Below, in pieces: positions 9,022-18,600 of a DNA stretch of 64,000 bases (positions within the stretch are counted from its first letter, which is position 1; every line of letters begins with the position of its first letter). A program made the translations under genes and the position numbers. The stretch covers positions 2,728,001-2,792,000 of the forward strand of contig NZ_AP031500.1 of the NCBI RefSeq assembly GCF_042847215.1, written 5' to 3'. This stretch comes from Gilvimarinus japonicus (GTDB lineage: Bacteria > Pseudomonadota > Gammaproteobacteria > Pseudomonadales > Cellvibrionaceae). The notes under the pieces are model-generated. The model made no database searches. It was not told where the DNA came from and saw only the letters and a program-made list of their open reading frames with translations.

Positions 9022-9300
9022 ATGGCGACCCAGCACAGTGAGTTGCTCGAACTAAAAAATTTGGGGATGGCCACAGTCAACATTCTACGGGCTATTGGTG
9101 TTAACAGTTACGAAGACCTCAAGGGTATGGGCGCCGTCAACGCTTATTGCCGAATTAAGGATCGTAACATCAACGTCTCTAAAGTGATGTTGTACGCGCT
9201 GCATGGGGCCCTGCTCGATATTCACTGGAACGACCTACCGGCCGAGCTAAAAGCCCGCCTAGTCGACGAAGCCGAGGGCAATCAAGTCGCCAGCGCTTAA
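9022..9300 (+). CDS. TfoX C-terminal-domain protein
   Basis: The protein has 92 residues. LLELKNLGMATVNILRAIGV followed by the SYEDLKGMGAVNAYCRIK block is the TfoX C-terminal domain, a helix-hairpin-helix-like fold. Full-length TfoX/Sxy activates competence genes; proteins with only this domain are common and mostly uncharacterised, so I would not infer competence. The ATG at 9022 has GGAG about ten bases upstream. It is a single gene followed by a hairpin at 9337. Confidence 0.85.
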   Translation: MATQHSELLELKNLGMATVNILRAIGVNSYEDLKGMGAVNAYCRIKDRNINVSKVMLYALHGALLDIHWNDLPAELKARLVDEAEGNQVASA

Positions 9301-9336
9301 TCCGGCCACACCGTAACAACCTTTATTCGCACGGTA

Positions 9337-9362
9337 ACGCCAGCTTAAATTAAAGCTGGCGT
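9337..9362 (+). terminator. Hairpin after TfoX-like gene
   Basis: ACGCCAGCTT (9337-9346) pairs exactly with AAGCTGGCGT (9353-9362) around a 6-base loop. The T-run after it is interrupted, so it is a probable rather than a clear terminator. Confidence 0.6.
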
Positions 9363-9525
9363 ATTAAACCGTTTTATATGCCTAGAGAGGCTTTGCGTCG
9401 TTCAGCGGCGTTCCGACATCACCCGGCAACATAGACTTGATTCGAGTTTCCATAGTATTCTCAAGGCATAAATTATCGGCCGGCTCGACGCTGGCTATTA
9501 CTGTTGCCGAGTCGTAAAAACAACC

Positions 9526-10308
9526 ATGCATTTACCCACGAATCACACCGAAACCCTCGCCGAACTCAGCCAGCGCATTCGTGATATTGCCAGCAATGTG
9601 TTCGAAACATTAACCCCGAGCTCCGCCGAAATTACGTTAGCGCCTAGCGACGACCTATTTGCTGAGCTTAAAAGCTCGCAAGTATTTCTGTTACGCGCAG
9701 GCCAGGTACAGTGCCAAATGGCCGCAAAAACCATCGTTTGCTGTGAGCCCGGCGACTTGCTCGGCCTACCGCGCACGCTCAGTTTACCCAGCGCGGTGTT
9801 TAGCGCCACCGAAGCGATTACCGTACAGCCCATCGATCGCGATGAGTTAATTAACCATGTGTGTTCTGACGAAAGCTTACAAAAGCTCTGGAGCTACTAC
9901 CTAGTTGCTCGCCTTAGCTGGTATCAGCAGGCCCTAGCACTGGAGATACGCAAAGAGTTTCACCCCAATGCCGGCTTTTTATACTTTAAACAAGGGGACA
10001 CCATAATTCACCAAGGCGATGAAGCCGATTTGGTGTACACCTTATTGGAAGGCCATGCCGAGGCGGTGTGCGAAGGCGTAACCGTCGGGCAAATCAATCG
10101 CGATGAGATTTTTGGCGCACTCGCGGTTTTTACCGGTCAAAAACGCATGGCCGATGTCGTTGCCACGAGCGATTGCACCGTATTAACGGTACGCAAAGAA
10201 GAATTTATAGAACTGGTCGAACACCAACCGCATATCTGTATCGGTTTAATTGAAGAGATGGCCGATAAAATCAAAGGTCTAAACAGTCAGTTACGCAACA
10301 ACCGCTAA
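9526..10308 (+). CDS. Cyclic-nucleotide-binding-domain protein without DNA-binding domain
   Basis: The protein has 260 residues. The C-terminal half (about 140-250) is a clear cNMP-binding beta-roll: YFKQGDTIIHQGDEADLVYT, then GQINRDEIFGALAVFTGQKR and an ADVVATSDCTVLTV strand. The N-terminal half (about 45-120) looks like a second, degenerate roll. No helix-turn-helix follows, so it is probably not a CRP-type activator but a sensor or partner protein. In the phosphate-binding cassette the sequence is FGALAVFTGQKRMA rather than the classic RxA arrangement, so ligand identity is open. It is monocistronic, and the Fur-type promoter region follows. Confidence 0.75.
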   Translation: MHLPTNHTETLAELSQRIRDIASNVFETLTPSSAEITLAPSDDLFAELKSSQVFLLRAGQVQCQMAAKTIVCCEPGDLLGLPRTLSLPSAVFSATEAITVQPIDRDELINHVCSDESLQKLWSYYLVARLSWYQQALALEIRKEFHPNAGFLYFKQGDTIIHQGDEADLVYTLLEGHAEAVCEGVTVGQINRDEIFGALAVFTGQKRMADVVATSDCTVLTVRKEEFIELVEHQPHICIGLIEEMADKIKGLNSQLRNNR

Positions 10309-10442
10309 AACAACCGCCCAGCGGATGGCGCTGGGCGCGCACCACGGCCCGACCTTTTCCCCTCTTAGCGGCACAGCCACCTGCTCCCTCGCATTAATTA
10401 CACCGCTAGCATTGACCCGTTAACTTTTTTAGCAAGTTATTA

Positions 10443-10471
10443 TTGACAAAGATAATGATAACAATTATCGT
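10443..10471 (+). promoter_or_regulatory. Sigma-70 promoter overlapped by a Fur box
   Basis: TTGACA (10443-10448), a 17-base gap and TATCGT (10466-10471) form a promoter. GATAATGATAACAATTATC at 10451-10469 matches 17 of 19 bases of the classical Fur consensus and covers the spacer and part of the -10. Iron-loaded Fur would block RNA polymerase here. Confidence 0.75.
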
Positions 10472-10477
10472 TACGCT

Positions 10478-10630
10478 TATCGGGTGGCGAGTTGTCGCCC
10501 CCGCTGATCGGTCAATTCTCCTGCAAGTCAATTGCCTGATCTTCTCCTCAGACCCTTCGGGGTCTTTGGGTACTTAGGTACCCATGGCTAATCACGGTTG
10601 CTTAGGCCGCCCTTTGGGCGGCCATTTTTC
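10478..10630 (+). ncRNA. Candidate Fur-repressed small RNA
   Basis: The predicted start is about seven bases after the -10 box. The region has no credible ORF but stacks hairpins: one near 10481-10502, AGACCC-TTCG-GGGTCT (10550-10565), GGGTAC-TTAG-GTACCC (10568-10583), and a final GGCCGCCC-TTT-GGGCGGCC stem (10605-10623) followed by ATTTTT, a standard terminator. The RNA would be about 150 nt, similar to iron-sparing RNAs such as RyhB or PrrF. The TCTCCT motifs at 10517-10522 and 10543-10548 are complementary to Shine-Dalgarno sequences, as in many target-pairing RNAs. I cannot align it to a known family by eye. It ends before htpX, so it is not simply an htpX leader. Confidence 0.6.
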
Positions 10631-10707
10631 TCTCCCCCTATTGAATTCTTACCCGCCAACACGCATATAGTGATCTATCTGTTACGGTTTACTAGGAGAT
10701 ACCCGCC

Positions 10708-11601
10708 GTGATGCGCATTGGCTTATTTATTCTTACTAATTTAGGCGTTTTGGTTCTTGCCAGCGTTACCCTCAACTTACTGGGCGTCGGCCAAATTCTT
10801 AACGAATCTGGCACCGGGCTCGACTTAACCAACCTACTTATATTCTGCGCCGTATTTGGTTTTGCCGGATCGTTTATCTCGCTGTTTTTATCCAAGTTTA
10901 TGGCCAAGCGTGGTACCGGCACTAAAATCATCACCACCCCCCGAACTCCCGATGAAAAATGGCTGGTAGCAACCGTTGCCGATCTGGCTGAGCGTGCCGG
11001 CATAGGCATGCCCGAGGTTGGAATCTTCCCGGCCAATCAGGCCAACGCCTTTGCCACCGGCTGGAACCGCAATAAATCATTAGTCGCGGTAAGCGCGGGG
11101 TTACTGCAACGATTTGATCGCGAAGAAGCCCGCGCCGTACTTGCCCACGAAATCGGCCACGTCGCCAACGGCGATATGATCACTCTTACCCTGATCCAAG
11201 GGGTGGTAAACACCTTTGTGATGTTCTTTGCGCGAATTATTGGCTACACCGTGGATAAAGTCGTGTTTAAAACGGAGCGAGGTGTGGGCATTGGCTATTA
11301 CATCGTGACTTTCGTTGCCGAGATACTGTTGGCATTTATTGCCTCAATGATTGTTATGGCATTTTCACGCTACCGTGAATACCGCGCCGACCACGCTGGT
11401 GCAACACTGGCAAGCCGCAATGGAATGATCCGCGCGCTAGAGCGTCTAAAAGCCGAAACTCAGGCCGGGGCGCCCACCCCTATGCCCAAAAGCATGCAAG
11501 CCTTTGGTATTTCCTCAGGCTGGCACAAAACCGCCGGCAAACTATTTGCCAGCCACCCACCGTTAGATGAGCGTATCGCCGCCTTAAAAAATCATGTCTA
11601 A
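10708..11601 (+). CDS. htpX: Membrane zinc protease HtpX
   Basis: The protein has 297 residues, the usual HtpX length. It is an inner-membrane M48 metalloprotease that degrades misfolded membrane proteins together with FtsH. It starts MMRIGLFILTNLGVLVL, as in E. coli. The zinc motif HEIGH is at residues 147-151 and the third ligand Glu is in the RYREYRADHAGA stretch. Four hydrophobic segments are visible (about 5-25, 40-60, 160-180 and 195-215). Translation appears to begin at GTG (10708) directly followed by ATG (10711); AGGAGA lies at 10694-10699. The stop overlaps the start of the HtrA-like gene by eight bases, so the two proteases are translationally coupled. Confidence 0.95.
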   Translation: MMRIGLFILTNLGVLVLASVTLNLLGVGQILNESGTGLDLTNLLIFCAVFGFAGSFISLFLSKFMAKRGTGTKIITTPRTPDEKWLVATVADLAERAGIGMPEVGIFPANQANAFATGWNRNKSLVAVSAGLLQRFDREEARAVLAHEIGHVANGDMITLTLIQGVVNTFVMFFARIIGYTVDKVVFKTERGVGIGYYIVTFVAEILLAFIASMIVMAFSRYREYRADHAGATLASRNGMIRALERLKAETQAGAPTPMPKSMQAFGISSGWHKTAGKLFASHPPLDERIAALKNHV

Positions 11602-12679
11602 AACGCTAGTACACATAACCGCCCTGCTAATGGGTTTAATCGGCGCCGCCTCGTGCAGCGCCGACGAGCCGCCCGCCACACCAACGCCGCCATCGGCACC
11701 AACCTTTGCCACCGACGACGAGCGCAATACCATTGAGGTGTTTGAGTTTGCCAGCCCCAGTGTGGTGTATGTTAACCGCTACCAAGTGGTGCGCGACCGG
11801 CGTTCACTCGATCTACTCTCAATTCCGCAAGGGGCCGGGACGGGCTTCGTCTGGAGCGAAGCGGGTTACATCGTCACCAACTATCATGTGGTTGAAGGCG
11901 CCCAGCAGTTATCCATTACCCTGCCCGACCAAAGCCGCTGGCCTGCAAGCGTTGCAGGCTTAGCGCCAGACAAAGACTTGGCGCTGCTCAAGGTCGAAGC
12001 CCCAAAAGAGAAGTTGCAAGCCTTGCCCATGGGCGATTCGGGAGATTTATCGGTGGGGCGTAAGGTGCTGGCCATCGGCAACCCCTTTGGTCTGGATGCC
12101 ACCCTCACCACCGGTGTGGTAAGCGCATTGGGGCGCGAAATTGAGGCGCCTAACCAGCGCAAGATTCACAACGTGATTCAGACCGACGCTGCCATTAACC
12201 CCGGCAACTCGGGCGGCCCGTTGCTTAACTCGGCTGGCGAGCTAATTGGCGTAAACACCATGATTTATAGTCCCAGCGGCGCCAGCGCCGGCATCGGCTT
12301 TGCCATTCCGGTCAATATCGTCAAGCAAATTGTGCCGCAACTGATTGAATACGGCCGTTTGGTGCGCCCCGAGTTTGGTATCGAGTTTGCGCCCAGTCGT
12401 TGGGCACGCCGCGCTGGCGTCGAAGGGGTGGCTATTTTACACGCCGCACCCGGCAAGCCCGCCGCTAAAGCCGGCCTGCGTGGCGCCAAACGCGGCGCTT
12501 GGGGCACCGTCGAACTAGGTGATATTGTGATTGCCTTAAACGACACCCCCACCCGTAACCCGGATGAATTTCTCGCCCTGATAGAGTCTCACAAGCCCGG
12601 GGACACTTTGGAAGTGCACTATGTGCGAGATGGTACACTGCGCCAAACCCAAGTCACCCTCGCGCCACCGGAGCTTTAA
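11594..12679 (+). CDS. HtrA/DegP-like serine protease with one PDZ domain
   Basis: The protein has 361 residues. An N-terminal signal segment ends near Cys (LIGAASC), so it is exported and possibly a lipoprotein, although the lipobox is imperfect. The S1C trypsin-like domain has the catalytic His in VTNYHVVEGA, the Asp in DKDLALLKV and the Ser in NPGNSGGPLL. One PDZ domain (about 270-355) follows, with GDIVIALNDTPTRNPDEFLA. This DegS-like architecture is typical of periplasmic quality-control or regulated-proteolysis enzymes. It overlaps htpX by eight bases, which supports a shared envelope-stress role. A Rieske gene follows after five bases, so the operon may continue. Confidence 0.92.
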   Translation: MSKTLVHITALLMGLIGAASCSADEPPATPTPPSAPTFATDDERNTIEVFEFASPSVVYVNRYQVVRDRRSLDLLSIPQGAGTGFVWSEAGYIVTNYHVVEGAQQLSITLPDQSRWPASVAGLAPDKDLALLKVEAPKEKLQALPMGDSGDLSVGRKVLAIGNPFGLDATLTTGVVSALGREIEAPNQRKIHNVIQTDAAINPGNSGGPLLNSAGELIGVNTMIYSPSGASAGIGFAIPVNIVKQIVPQLIEYGRLVRPEFGIEFAPSRWARRAGVEGVAILHAAPGKPAAKAGLRGAKRGAWGTVELGDIVIALNDTPTRNPDEFLALIESHKPGDTLEVHYVRDGTLRQTQVTLAPPEL

Positions 12680-12684
12680 TCGCT

Positions 12685-13026
12685 GTGAGTACGAACAACC
12701 ACTACCTGTGCCAATTGGCTGAGCTACCCGACAACAGCAGCCTCGGCTTTGACTTACCCGATGCTGGCATAGGCGTGTTTGCCGTGCGCCGCGGCGATCG
12801 CGTGTTTGTTTACCGCAACCTGTGCCCCCATGTGCATATTCCGCTAGAGTGGGTCGAACACGAATTTTTAACCGCTGATATGAGCCTGATTCAGTGCGCC
12901 AACCACGGCGCACTGTTTGCCATCGAAACAGGCCAGTGCATTGCAGGCCCTTGCAACGGCCAATCATTACAGGCCATTGAGCACCAAATAACCGATGGTG
13001 CCCTTTACGCTATTACGACTGAGTGA
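12685..13026 (+). CDS. Rieske [2Fe-2S] protein
   Basis: The protein has 113 residues and begins at GTG (12685), five bases after the protease stop. The two ligand pairs of a Rieske cluster are present: CPHVHIPLEW and CANHGALFAIETGQC (Cys-x-His and Cys-xx-His). This is a free-standing, ferredoxin-like Rieske protein similar to the small subunits of nitrite reductase or dioxygenases, but no oxygenase or reductase partner is nearby. It probably shuttles electrons in the cytoplasm. Its 3' end overlaps the 3' end of sfsA on the other strand by 14 bases. Confidence 0.85.
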   Translation: MSTNNHYLCQLAELPDNSSLGFDLPDAGIGVFAVRRGDRVFVYRNLCPHVHIPLEWVEHEFLTADMSLIQCANHGALFAIETGQCIAGPCNGQSLQAIEHQITDGALYAITTE

Positions 13027-13744
13027 GCGGCGGACTAAGCGACACGGCGATCCCACGGGTTAAAGTGATATCGCTATTCTCGGGCGCAATCTCGGCGCGG
13101 TAGGCGAGCACCTCGACGCCGCGCTTAACGGCGTCGTAAAACGCGGCGGTATAAGCCGGATCAATATGTGCCGCGGGTGCCACCTGCTCAATCCCGCTGT
13201 GCTGGACACAAAAAATCAACACCGCTCGCGCGCCGGACTCAGCCATAGCGGCAAGCTCGCGCAAGTGCTTGCTGCCACGGGCGCTGACCGCATCGGGAAA
13301 ATAGCCCTGCCCCTCGCCCTCTTTCAAGGTAACGTTTTTTACCTCCACGTAGCAGTCGGCATCACGGCCTGTTAGTAAAAAGTCGATACGAGAGTTTTCA
13401 TCGCCGTATTTAACCTCGGCTTTAATCGTGTCGTAACCGCTCAGCTCGCCAATAATGCCTGTCTCTATGGCCTCGCGCACCAAGGCATTAGCGCGCCCGG
13501 TGTTAATACCGGCAAGGTCACCAGCGGGCGTCGTGGCTACCTCCCAAGTATTGGGATACTTGCGCGTTTTGCTGTCTGAGTGAGAAAACCAGCAGGGTGA
13601 ATCTAATGCCAAGCATTCGCGCATCGAGCCGGTATTGGGACAGTGAATAGTCAATTCAGAACCGTCTTCCAGTAACACGTCTGCCAGAAAACGTTTGTAG
13701 CGGCGCAGCAACCGCCCTTGCTGCCAATTTTTGTTATCCTGCAT
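13013..13744 (-). CDS. sfsA: DNA/RNA nuclease SfsA homologue
   Basis: About 243 residues with the family's conserved blocks: RYKRFLADVLLEDGSELTIH, CPNTGSMRECL, INTGRANALVREAI, YGDENSRIDFLL, and VEVKNVTL with the nuclease-like E-x-K. SfsA was first described as stimulating maltose fermentation in E. coli and carries a predicted restriction-endonuclease-like domain. Start choice: the ATG at 13744 has GAGG about seven bases upstream; a TTG 24 bases earlier is less likely. In Pseudomonas-type genomes it commonly sits next to dksA, as here. Confidence 0.93.
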   Translation of the reverse strand: MQDNKNWQQGRLLRRYKRFLADVLLEDGSELTIHCPNTGSMRECLALDSPCWFSHSDSKTRKYPNTWEVATTPAGDLAGINTGRANALVREAIETGIIGELSGYDTIKAEVKYGDENSRIDFLLTGRDADCYVEVKNVTLKEGEGQGYFPDAVSARGSKHLRELAAMAESGARAVLIFCVQHSGIEQVAPAAHIDPAYTAAFYDAVKRGVEVLAYRAEIAPENSDITLTRGIAVSLSPPLTQS

Positions 13745-14023
13745 AATCAGCCTCGCATCCCCCCCCAAAAAGGCGACATTATAACGAGCAAGGGCCTAAG
13801 TTGCGGCCAAAAGCTCAATAACTGAGCAATTTTACAAAAAAAACTGGCACAGCTTTTTGGAATCTGGTAGCTTCGCTTTCCTTCCGCCACAGTGAGGCAA
13901 ATTGCCATTGTGAACGAAGAGGAGACCCGCGGAGTCGGCTGAGCCGGCCCCCGTAACCTTGACACTGATCCACCGCGCACAGCGCTGCGGAATCAGCCCC
14001 AGGAGATACAGAGGCGTTGCACT

Positions 14024-14467
14024 ATGCCCAATAATTCAGCCAAAGTCGAAAGCTACACGCTGCGCACTTTTTCGCCTTACAAAGAAAAGAAAGGCGAAGA
14101 GTATATGAACCCCCAGCAGCTGGAGCATTTTCAGAATCTGCTACTGTCGTGGCGCCGGGAGCTTATGGAAGAAGTTGACCGCACCATGAGCCACATGAAA
14201 GATGAGGCCGCCAACTTCCCCGATCCAGCCGACCGCGCCAGTCAGGAAGAAGAGTTTAGCCTTGAGCTGCGCACCCGCGATCGCGAGCGCAAACTCATTA
14301 AAAAAATTGACAGTACGCTTGAGCTGATCGAAAACGAAGACTACGGTTTTTGTGATGCGTGCGGCGTCGAGATTGGTATTCGTCGTCTTGAAGCTCGCCC
14401 CACCGCGACCTTGTGTGTTGACTGCAAAACACTCGACGAAATCAAAGAGAAACAAATCGGCGGTTAA
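14024..14467 (+). CDS. dksA: RNA polymerase-binding transcription factor DksA
   Basis: The protein has 147 residues. DksA enters the RNA polymerase secondary channel and, with ppGpp, reprograms transcription during starvation. The coiled coil is at about residues 35-110, with the acidic tip in DPADRASQEEEF, and the C4 zinc finger is CDACGVEIG...CVDC near 110-137. Length and sequence match the canonical family member rather than the shorter zinc-less paralogues. The gap before it (13745-14023) shows a TGGCAC-like box that does not meet sigma-54 spacing. The hairpin at 14475-14502 follows. Confidence 0.96.
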   Translation: MPNNSAKVESYTLRTFSPYKEKKGEEYMNPQQLEHFQNLLLSWRRELMEEVDRTMSHMKDEAANFPDPADRASQEEEFSLELRTRDRERKLIKKIDSTLELIENEDYGFCDACGVEIGIRRLEARPTATLCVDCKTLDEIKEKQIGG

Positions 14468-14474
14468 CCGCCTG

Positions 14475-14502
14475 AGCTGGCCCCGCCCCGGTGGGGCCAG
14501 CT
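14475..14502 (+). terminator. Hairpin after dksA
   Basis: AGCTGGCCCC (14475-14484) pairs with GGGGCCAGCT (14493-14502) around an 8-base loop. The stem is strong but the T-tract is poor, so termination may be partial and let dksA transcripts run into gluQ. Confidence 0.6.
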
Positions 14503-14564
14503 TGCACTTCACTTAATGCGCTTGCACTAAAAGTCGGTACACTAAGCCGACATGCCGTCACCTC

Positions 14565-15464
14565 ATGACTTATATTGGCCGTTTTGCCCCCTCGCCCTCA
14601 GGGCCACTCCATTTTGGCTCGCTCGTGAGCGCCCTGGCCAGCTACTTAGACGCTCGCCACCACCGCGGCCGCTGGCTACTGCGTATGGACGACATCGACC
14701 CGCCCCGCGAGCTTCCGGGTGCCGCCGACGACATTTTACGCACGCTTGAACAGCACGGCTTAGAGTGGGACGGCGACGTATTATGGCAAAGCACTCGGGC
14801 AGATGCCTACCGCGGCGCATTAGCCGAGCTACATCAAGCCGGCCTGGTTTACCCCTGCAATTGCACCCGCCGCGACATTAGCGCCAGCGGCGGCATATAC
14901 AACGGCCACTGTCGCACTCACCCGCCAGACACAACCGGCCCGCAGGCGCTACGCCTCAAGCTATATCAGTTGCCCGCCCCCTTTACTCAACTTGCGGATA
15001 CGGTTCAATTTGACGACTTACTGCAGGGCCCACAGAGCCAAAACCTCGCCCAAGATGTGGGCGATGCGGTGGTCATGCGTAAAGACGGCTTGTTTGCCTA
15101 TCAGCTAGCGGTAGTGATAGACGATATCGCTCAGGGCATTACCCATGTGATACGCGGCGCAGACCTACTGCCGGTCACCGCTCGTCAGCACCGCTTTTTT
15201 ACGCTGCGCAATGCGACCGCGCCGGTCTACGGCCATGTGCCAGTGGCGCTGGGGGCAAATGGCCGCAAATTGAGCAAACAAAACCACGCGACCGCACTGG
15301 ATAACCATCAAATTCGTGAAAACCTCTGGCAGGCACTGGCCTTTCTAAGGCAAAATCCACCCGAGGCACTCGGCCGCGAATCACCCGCAACGATACTTGC
15401 TTGGGCTTGTAGCCACTGGCAACGATCGGCACTGGCAGGCATCGCCGCCCAACACACGCCCTGA
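14565..15464 (+). CDS. gluQ: Glutamyl-Q tRNA(Asp) synthetase
   Basis: The protein has 299 residues. It is a truncated GluRS paralogue that attaches glutamate to queuosine at the wobble base of tRNA-Asp. RFAPSPSGPLHFGSLVSALA holds the HIGH-type motif and RKLSKQNHA the KMSK-type motif. The zinc cluster Cys-x-Cys (PCNCTRRDI) with a later Cys is present. The anticodon-binding domain of full GluRS is absent, as expected. In Pseudomonas relatives the same gene follows dksA and precedes cbrA, which supports the assignment. Confidence 0.95.
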   Translation: MTYIGRFAPSPSGPLHFGSLVSALASYLDARHHRGRWLLRMDDIDPPRELPGAADDILRTLEQHGLEWDGDVLWQSTRADAYRGALAELHQAGLVYPCNCTRRDISASGGIYNGHCRTHPPDTTGPQALRLKLYQLPAPFTQLADTVQFDDLLQGPQSQNLAQDVGDAVVMRKDGLFAYQLAVVIDDIAQGITHVIRGADLLPVTARQHRFFTLRNATAPVYGHVPVALGANGRKLSKQNHATALDNHQIRENLWQALAFLRQNPPEALGRESPATILAWACSHWQRSALAGIAAQHTP

Positions 15465-15479
15465 ATTTACGGAAACTTT

Positions 15480-15650
15480 ATGAATAACCAGCGCCTGGTG
15501 ATATTGCTGTTGCTGATTGCCTATATATTTTCGCCCACCTTGTTCACCTGGATCGTGAACCCGGAAGGCGCTTGGTATCGCCCGTACATTATGTGGGTTT
15601 TGGTGATCGCCGTCGCTTACGCTATTCAGGCCCGCAAGAAACCCTCATGA
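15480..15650 (+). CDS. CbrX-like small membrane protein
   Basis: A 56-residue ORF from ATG 15480, which is preceded by GGAAAC. It starts MNNQRLVILLLLIAYIFSPT and has two hydrophobic segments (about 5-24 and 34-50) separated by NPEGAWYRP, then a basic tail QARKKPS. Its TGA overlaps the cbrA ATG (ATGA at 15647-15650), so cbrA translation is probably coupled to it. Pseudomonas has a small hydrophobic ORF, named cbrX, in exactly this position. Its role there is mainly in translational coupling to cbrA, to my knowledge; I cannot verify homology beyond size, topology and position. Confidence 0.75.
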   Translation: MNNQRLVILLLLIAYIFSPTLFTWIVNPEGAWYRPYIMWVLVIAVAYAIQARKKPS

Positions 15651-18600
15651 CATTTGAACTCACTCACGTCGCCCTGATCGGGCTCGCCTACCTGTTATTA
15701 ATTTTTGGTATTGCCACCATTACCGAGCGCGGCTGGCTGCCTCGGGCTATTACCGAGCACCCGATTACCTACATTTTGTCGCTGGGCATCTTTGCCAGCG
15801 CCTGGGCATTTTATGGCGTCATCGACCTCGCCTTTCAGTTCGGCTATGGCGCGCTGGCCTATTACCTTGGCACCGGCGCACTATTTTTGTTTGCCCCCGT
15901 CGCGCTGGGGCCCATTACCGAGCTGGCCCGCCGCCATCAGGTACACTCGCTGGCCGACTTGCTGGTGTTTCGCTACCACAGCCACGGTATTGGAGCGCTA
16001 ACCACGCTGTGTATGCTGCTGGGTATTTTGCCGTTAATGGCGCTGCAGATTCAGGCCATTGCCGACACCATGCACATCATGACAGTGAGCCGCGACCCGG
16101 CGCTGCCCATTGTTGGCACAGGCCTAACGTTTAAAGACCTTATGGCACTCGCTTACTGCGGTATGTTGGCGCTGTTTACCATATTATTTGGCTCCAACCG
16201 CGAGCGCCATCGCGGCCTGATTACCGCTATGGCGTTCGAATCACTGCTCAAAGTATTTGCCCTTTGCGCCATTGGTCTACTCGCCGTCTACGGTGTATTT
16301 GACGGCTTTGACGGACTCGATGAATGGCTCGAGCGCAACCCCGAAAACCTTGCACTGCTGCATTCGCCTATTCGCGACGGTGCTGCTCACACACTGCTGC
16401 TGGTGTTTGTCGCCACCGCCGTTACCATGCCGCATATCTTTCATATGGGCGTGGCCGAGAACCCTATTTTACGTAACACCCGTACCGTTACCTGGGCGTT
16501 TCCGCTGTTTTTACTGTTTTTGGCGCTGCCGATCTTTCCTATTTTGTGGGCCGGCTTTGAACTGTCCGTGCCTTTGCCGGCGCAGTACTTCACGCTCGGC
16601 GTGCCCATTTTATCCGGCTCGCACTCGCTGACGATTCTGGCGTTTGTCGGCGGGCTATCGGCCTCGACTGGCGCCATGGTGGTCATCACTCTGGCGCTAT
16701 CGACCATGGTCATGAACCACTGGATTCTGCCCTTTTTGCGCCTGCGCCGAAAACAAGACATTTACAGCCAACTGGTGTGGCTGCGGCGAATTGTGGTCGC
16801 CACGCTCTTTTTAGGGGCCTATCTGTTTTACTGGATGCTGGACAACCGCCAGAGCTTGTTTCATCTGGCGTTGGTAGCATTTATCGAGACACTGCAATTT
16901 TTGCCGGGCATTTTTGCCATTGTATTTTGGACCCGAGGCAACCGCCGGGGCTTAATCATCGGCCTTACTGCTGGCACCGTCGTCTGGGCTACCGGCTTGC
17001 TCGTCCCGCTTATTACCGGCATCAGCACCATCGCAGTGCCTTTTGGCGATGGTGAGCTGGGCGTGGGCATGGATCACTGGAGCCAGATTACCCTCTACTC
17101 GCTGGGCCTTAACACCTTACTGTTTGTCGGCGTTTCACTGCTCACCCGACAAACCGAAGAAGAAGCCTACAGCGCCGAGCTGTGCGCCGCCGACGAGTTG
17201 TCGCACCCGGTGCGCCAAGCGCTGGATGTGCACTCGGCCGACGAGTTTAAAACCCGCTTAGCAAAACCGCTGGGCAAAGTGACCGCCAGCCGCGAAGTGG
17301 ACATTGCCCTAAAACAGCTCAACCTTAATGTCGCCGAGCGTCGCCCCTACGCCTTGCGGCGCTTGCGCGATCAACTAGAGGCAAACTTATCGGGCTTGAT
17401 GGGGATTCACGTCGCCGGCGAGATTATGGACAACCACCTGCCCTACAAGCTGGCCGAGGCGCGCGATACCGTCGACATTAACCTAATTGAAAACCGCCTA
17501 TCGCAATACCGCAGCCACCTTACCGGGATGGCGGCCGAGCTTAACAATTTGCGCCTGTATCACCGTAAAACCTTACAGGAGCTGCCCATGGCCGTGTGCT
17601 CACTGGGACGCGACAAAGAGATATTAATGTGGAACCGGGCCATGGCAAATCTGACCCAGATTCCCTCTGAGGTGGTGATAGGCTCGCACCTGGACGATCT
17701 AGCTCAGCCTTGGTGCGAGCTGCTGCTAAACTTTAGCGAGGGCGAAGACGCCCACCTGTATCGCCACGAGATCGCCCTCAACAGTCGCCCCCACTGGATC
17801 AGCCTGCACAAGGCCGCCATTGAGGGGCCGGTAACCGGGCGGCGCGCTCAAGCGGCAGCGTTTCGCAAAAGCGAATACGACCAAGTGATTTTGCTTGAGG
17901 ATGTCACCGAAACCCAGCTGCTAGAGCAGGAGCTGATTCACTCCGAGCGCCTCGCCTCCGTCGGCCGGCTGGCGGCAGGTGTCGCCCACGAGATCGGCAA
18001 CCCCATCACCGGCATCGCCTGTTTAAGCCAAAATTTACGCTATGAATCGGACAACCCCGAGATCCTAGAAACCGCCGAGCAGATTTTGAGCCAAACTGAC
18101 CGCGTCAGTAAGATTGTGCAGTCGCTGGTGAGCTACTCCCACAGCGGGCAAAACAAAAAAAGCGCCTTCGAGGCCGTGGCCCTGCGCGAATGCGCTGCAG
18201 AGGCCATCTCACTGCTGTCGTTACAAAAAGAAAAAACTCAGGTGCATTTCGACAACTTGGTGGCAGCCAATGCCATCGTCGCCGGCGACACTCAGCAGAT
18301 GATTCAGGTATTCATTAATTTGCTGTCCAATGCGCGGGATGCCAGCGAGCCCGAAGGACGTGTTATCCTAGACAGCGATGAAGATGACGACAACATCACA
18401 GTCACCGTCACGGATCAGGGTGAAGGTATCTCCCCTGAACACATCGATCAGATACTTGAACCGTTTTTCACCACCAAAGACCCCGGCGAAGGCACGGGCC
18501 TTGGGCTGGCGATGGTTTACAGTATTATCGATGACCATGGCGGTACTTTGGACGTGATCAGCCCGGTCGATACCGCGAACCACCGCGGAGCTCAACTGGT

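Noticed and set aside
13845..13860. TGGCAC box upstream of dksA that looks like a sigma-54 promoter
   Set aside because: Ten bases after GG comes TG rather than GC, so the -12 element is missing.
13747..13980. Minus-strand frame of 77 codons before sfsA
   Set aside because: It runs through the sfsA leader and has no protein-like pattern.
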